Below, one piece after another: positions 63,641-64,000 of a DNA stretch of 64,000 nucleotides. Numbering within the stretch: the first letter of the stretch is position 1; each line of letters starts with the position of its first letter. The stretch covers positions 82,584,001-82,648,000 of the forward strand of contig OZ231126.1 of the NCBI GenBank assembly GCA_965153355.1. The letters are read 5' to 3'. The stretch comes from Flaccisagitta enflata (taxonomy: Eukaryota > Chaetognatha > Sagittoidea > Aphragmophora). The notes beneath the pieces are model-generated. The model made no database searches, was not told where the DNA came from, and was given only the letters and a program-made list of their open reading frames with translations. Both the position numbers and the translations under genes were made by a program.

Positions 63641-64000
63641 AATACACGCCCTTTCCTAACTGAGGCAACTTTTTAAAAATGCCTCAGCATTGGCACCTAT
63701 GCAGGGCTGTTATATATATGTCGACAAATGTAACCATGCAAAAGACAAAAAATTCTGTTGGGATTTTTACAAGAAAATGCCGTAAAATGCCGTAAAAAGC
63801 CGTAAAAATGGCATTTTTGACTGTTTTACCAAGTTTAACTGATCAAAAAACCGTGACTCTTGTCTTATGATGCTTACATGGCACTGATACACATTCACGC
63901 AAAAATTCTAGTGAAGCCGTCACCATTGGGTTGCATTTTATGCCGTAAAATACCGTTAAAAGTGCAATTTTGACTGTTTTTTCAGTAATACCCTCTTATT

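Overview
This is a nuclear genome window from a bilaterian animal, most likely an invertebrate. It has spliced genes with GT-AG introns, very dense microsatellites and many nested repeats. I could not place the species. The tandem tracts related to CCCTAA are too degenerate to use as a taxonomic marker.

Three protein-coding genes are supported by exon-by-exon reading with phase-consistent splice junctions. (1) An Sfmbt orthologue, + strand, 13717-31960: a Polycomb-group protein with four MBT repeats, an SLED domain, a basic/AT-hook-like region, a long disordered acidic and polyQ region and a C-terminal SAM domain. (2) A Rab11-family small GTPase, - strand, 38664-32590: five exons, 215 residues, complete from start to a CC prenylation terminus. 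(3) An SLC12A9-type (CIP1) cation-chloride cotransporter-family membrane protein, + strand, from 47869: eleven exons and 593 residues read, with the C-terminal part beyond the window. Sfmbt and Rab11 converge with about 630 bp between their stop codons. Rab11 and SLC12A9 diverge across about 9.2 kb of repeats. Nothing suggests the three genes act in one pathway: one is chromatin silencing, one is recycling-endosome traffic and one is membrane/lysosomal ion transport.

Layout: 1-1560 holds dispersed and tandem repeats. 2644-4791 and 5031-10466 are two large TA-flanked inverted-repeat elements with other elements nested inside. 10467-13716 is non-coding sequence upstream of Sfmbt. 13717-31960 is Sfmbt, whose introns carry MITEs, CA/CT arrays, an ATGCAT-rich minisatellite and a 1.4 kb GAT/GTT tract. 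32590-38664 is Rab11, with a 257-bp direct duplication flanking exon 2. 38665-47868 is intergenic, with foldback elements, a 165-bp tandem repeat, a 13-bp minisatellite and GA/CA arrays. 47869-61925 is SLC12A9, whose introns hold a Penelope-like remnant, about 2 kb of minisatellite and several foldback elements. 61926-64000 is the next SLC12A9 intron.

The most interesting pattern is how repeats interact with the genes. A 150-bp TA-flanked MITE sits inside an Sfmbt 5' splice site and its target duplication still supplies the GT. The tail of a dispersed repeat forms the 3' splice site of another Sfmbt exon. A decayed copy of an SLC12A9 exon lies against the real exon. Around them is a dense population of long-inverted-repeat elements flanked by TA. 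In several cases the empty site can be rebuilt from the flanks. The only transposase remnant seen is a short Tc1/mariner fragment. A second family of short repeats has a stem-loop at each end and GGTC/CCGT runs inside; it recurs about fifteen times and I do not recognise it.
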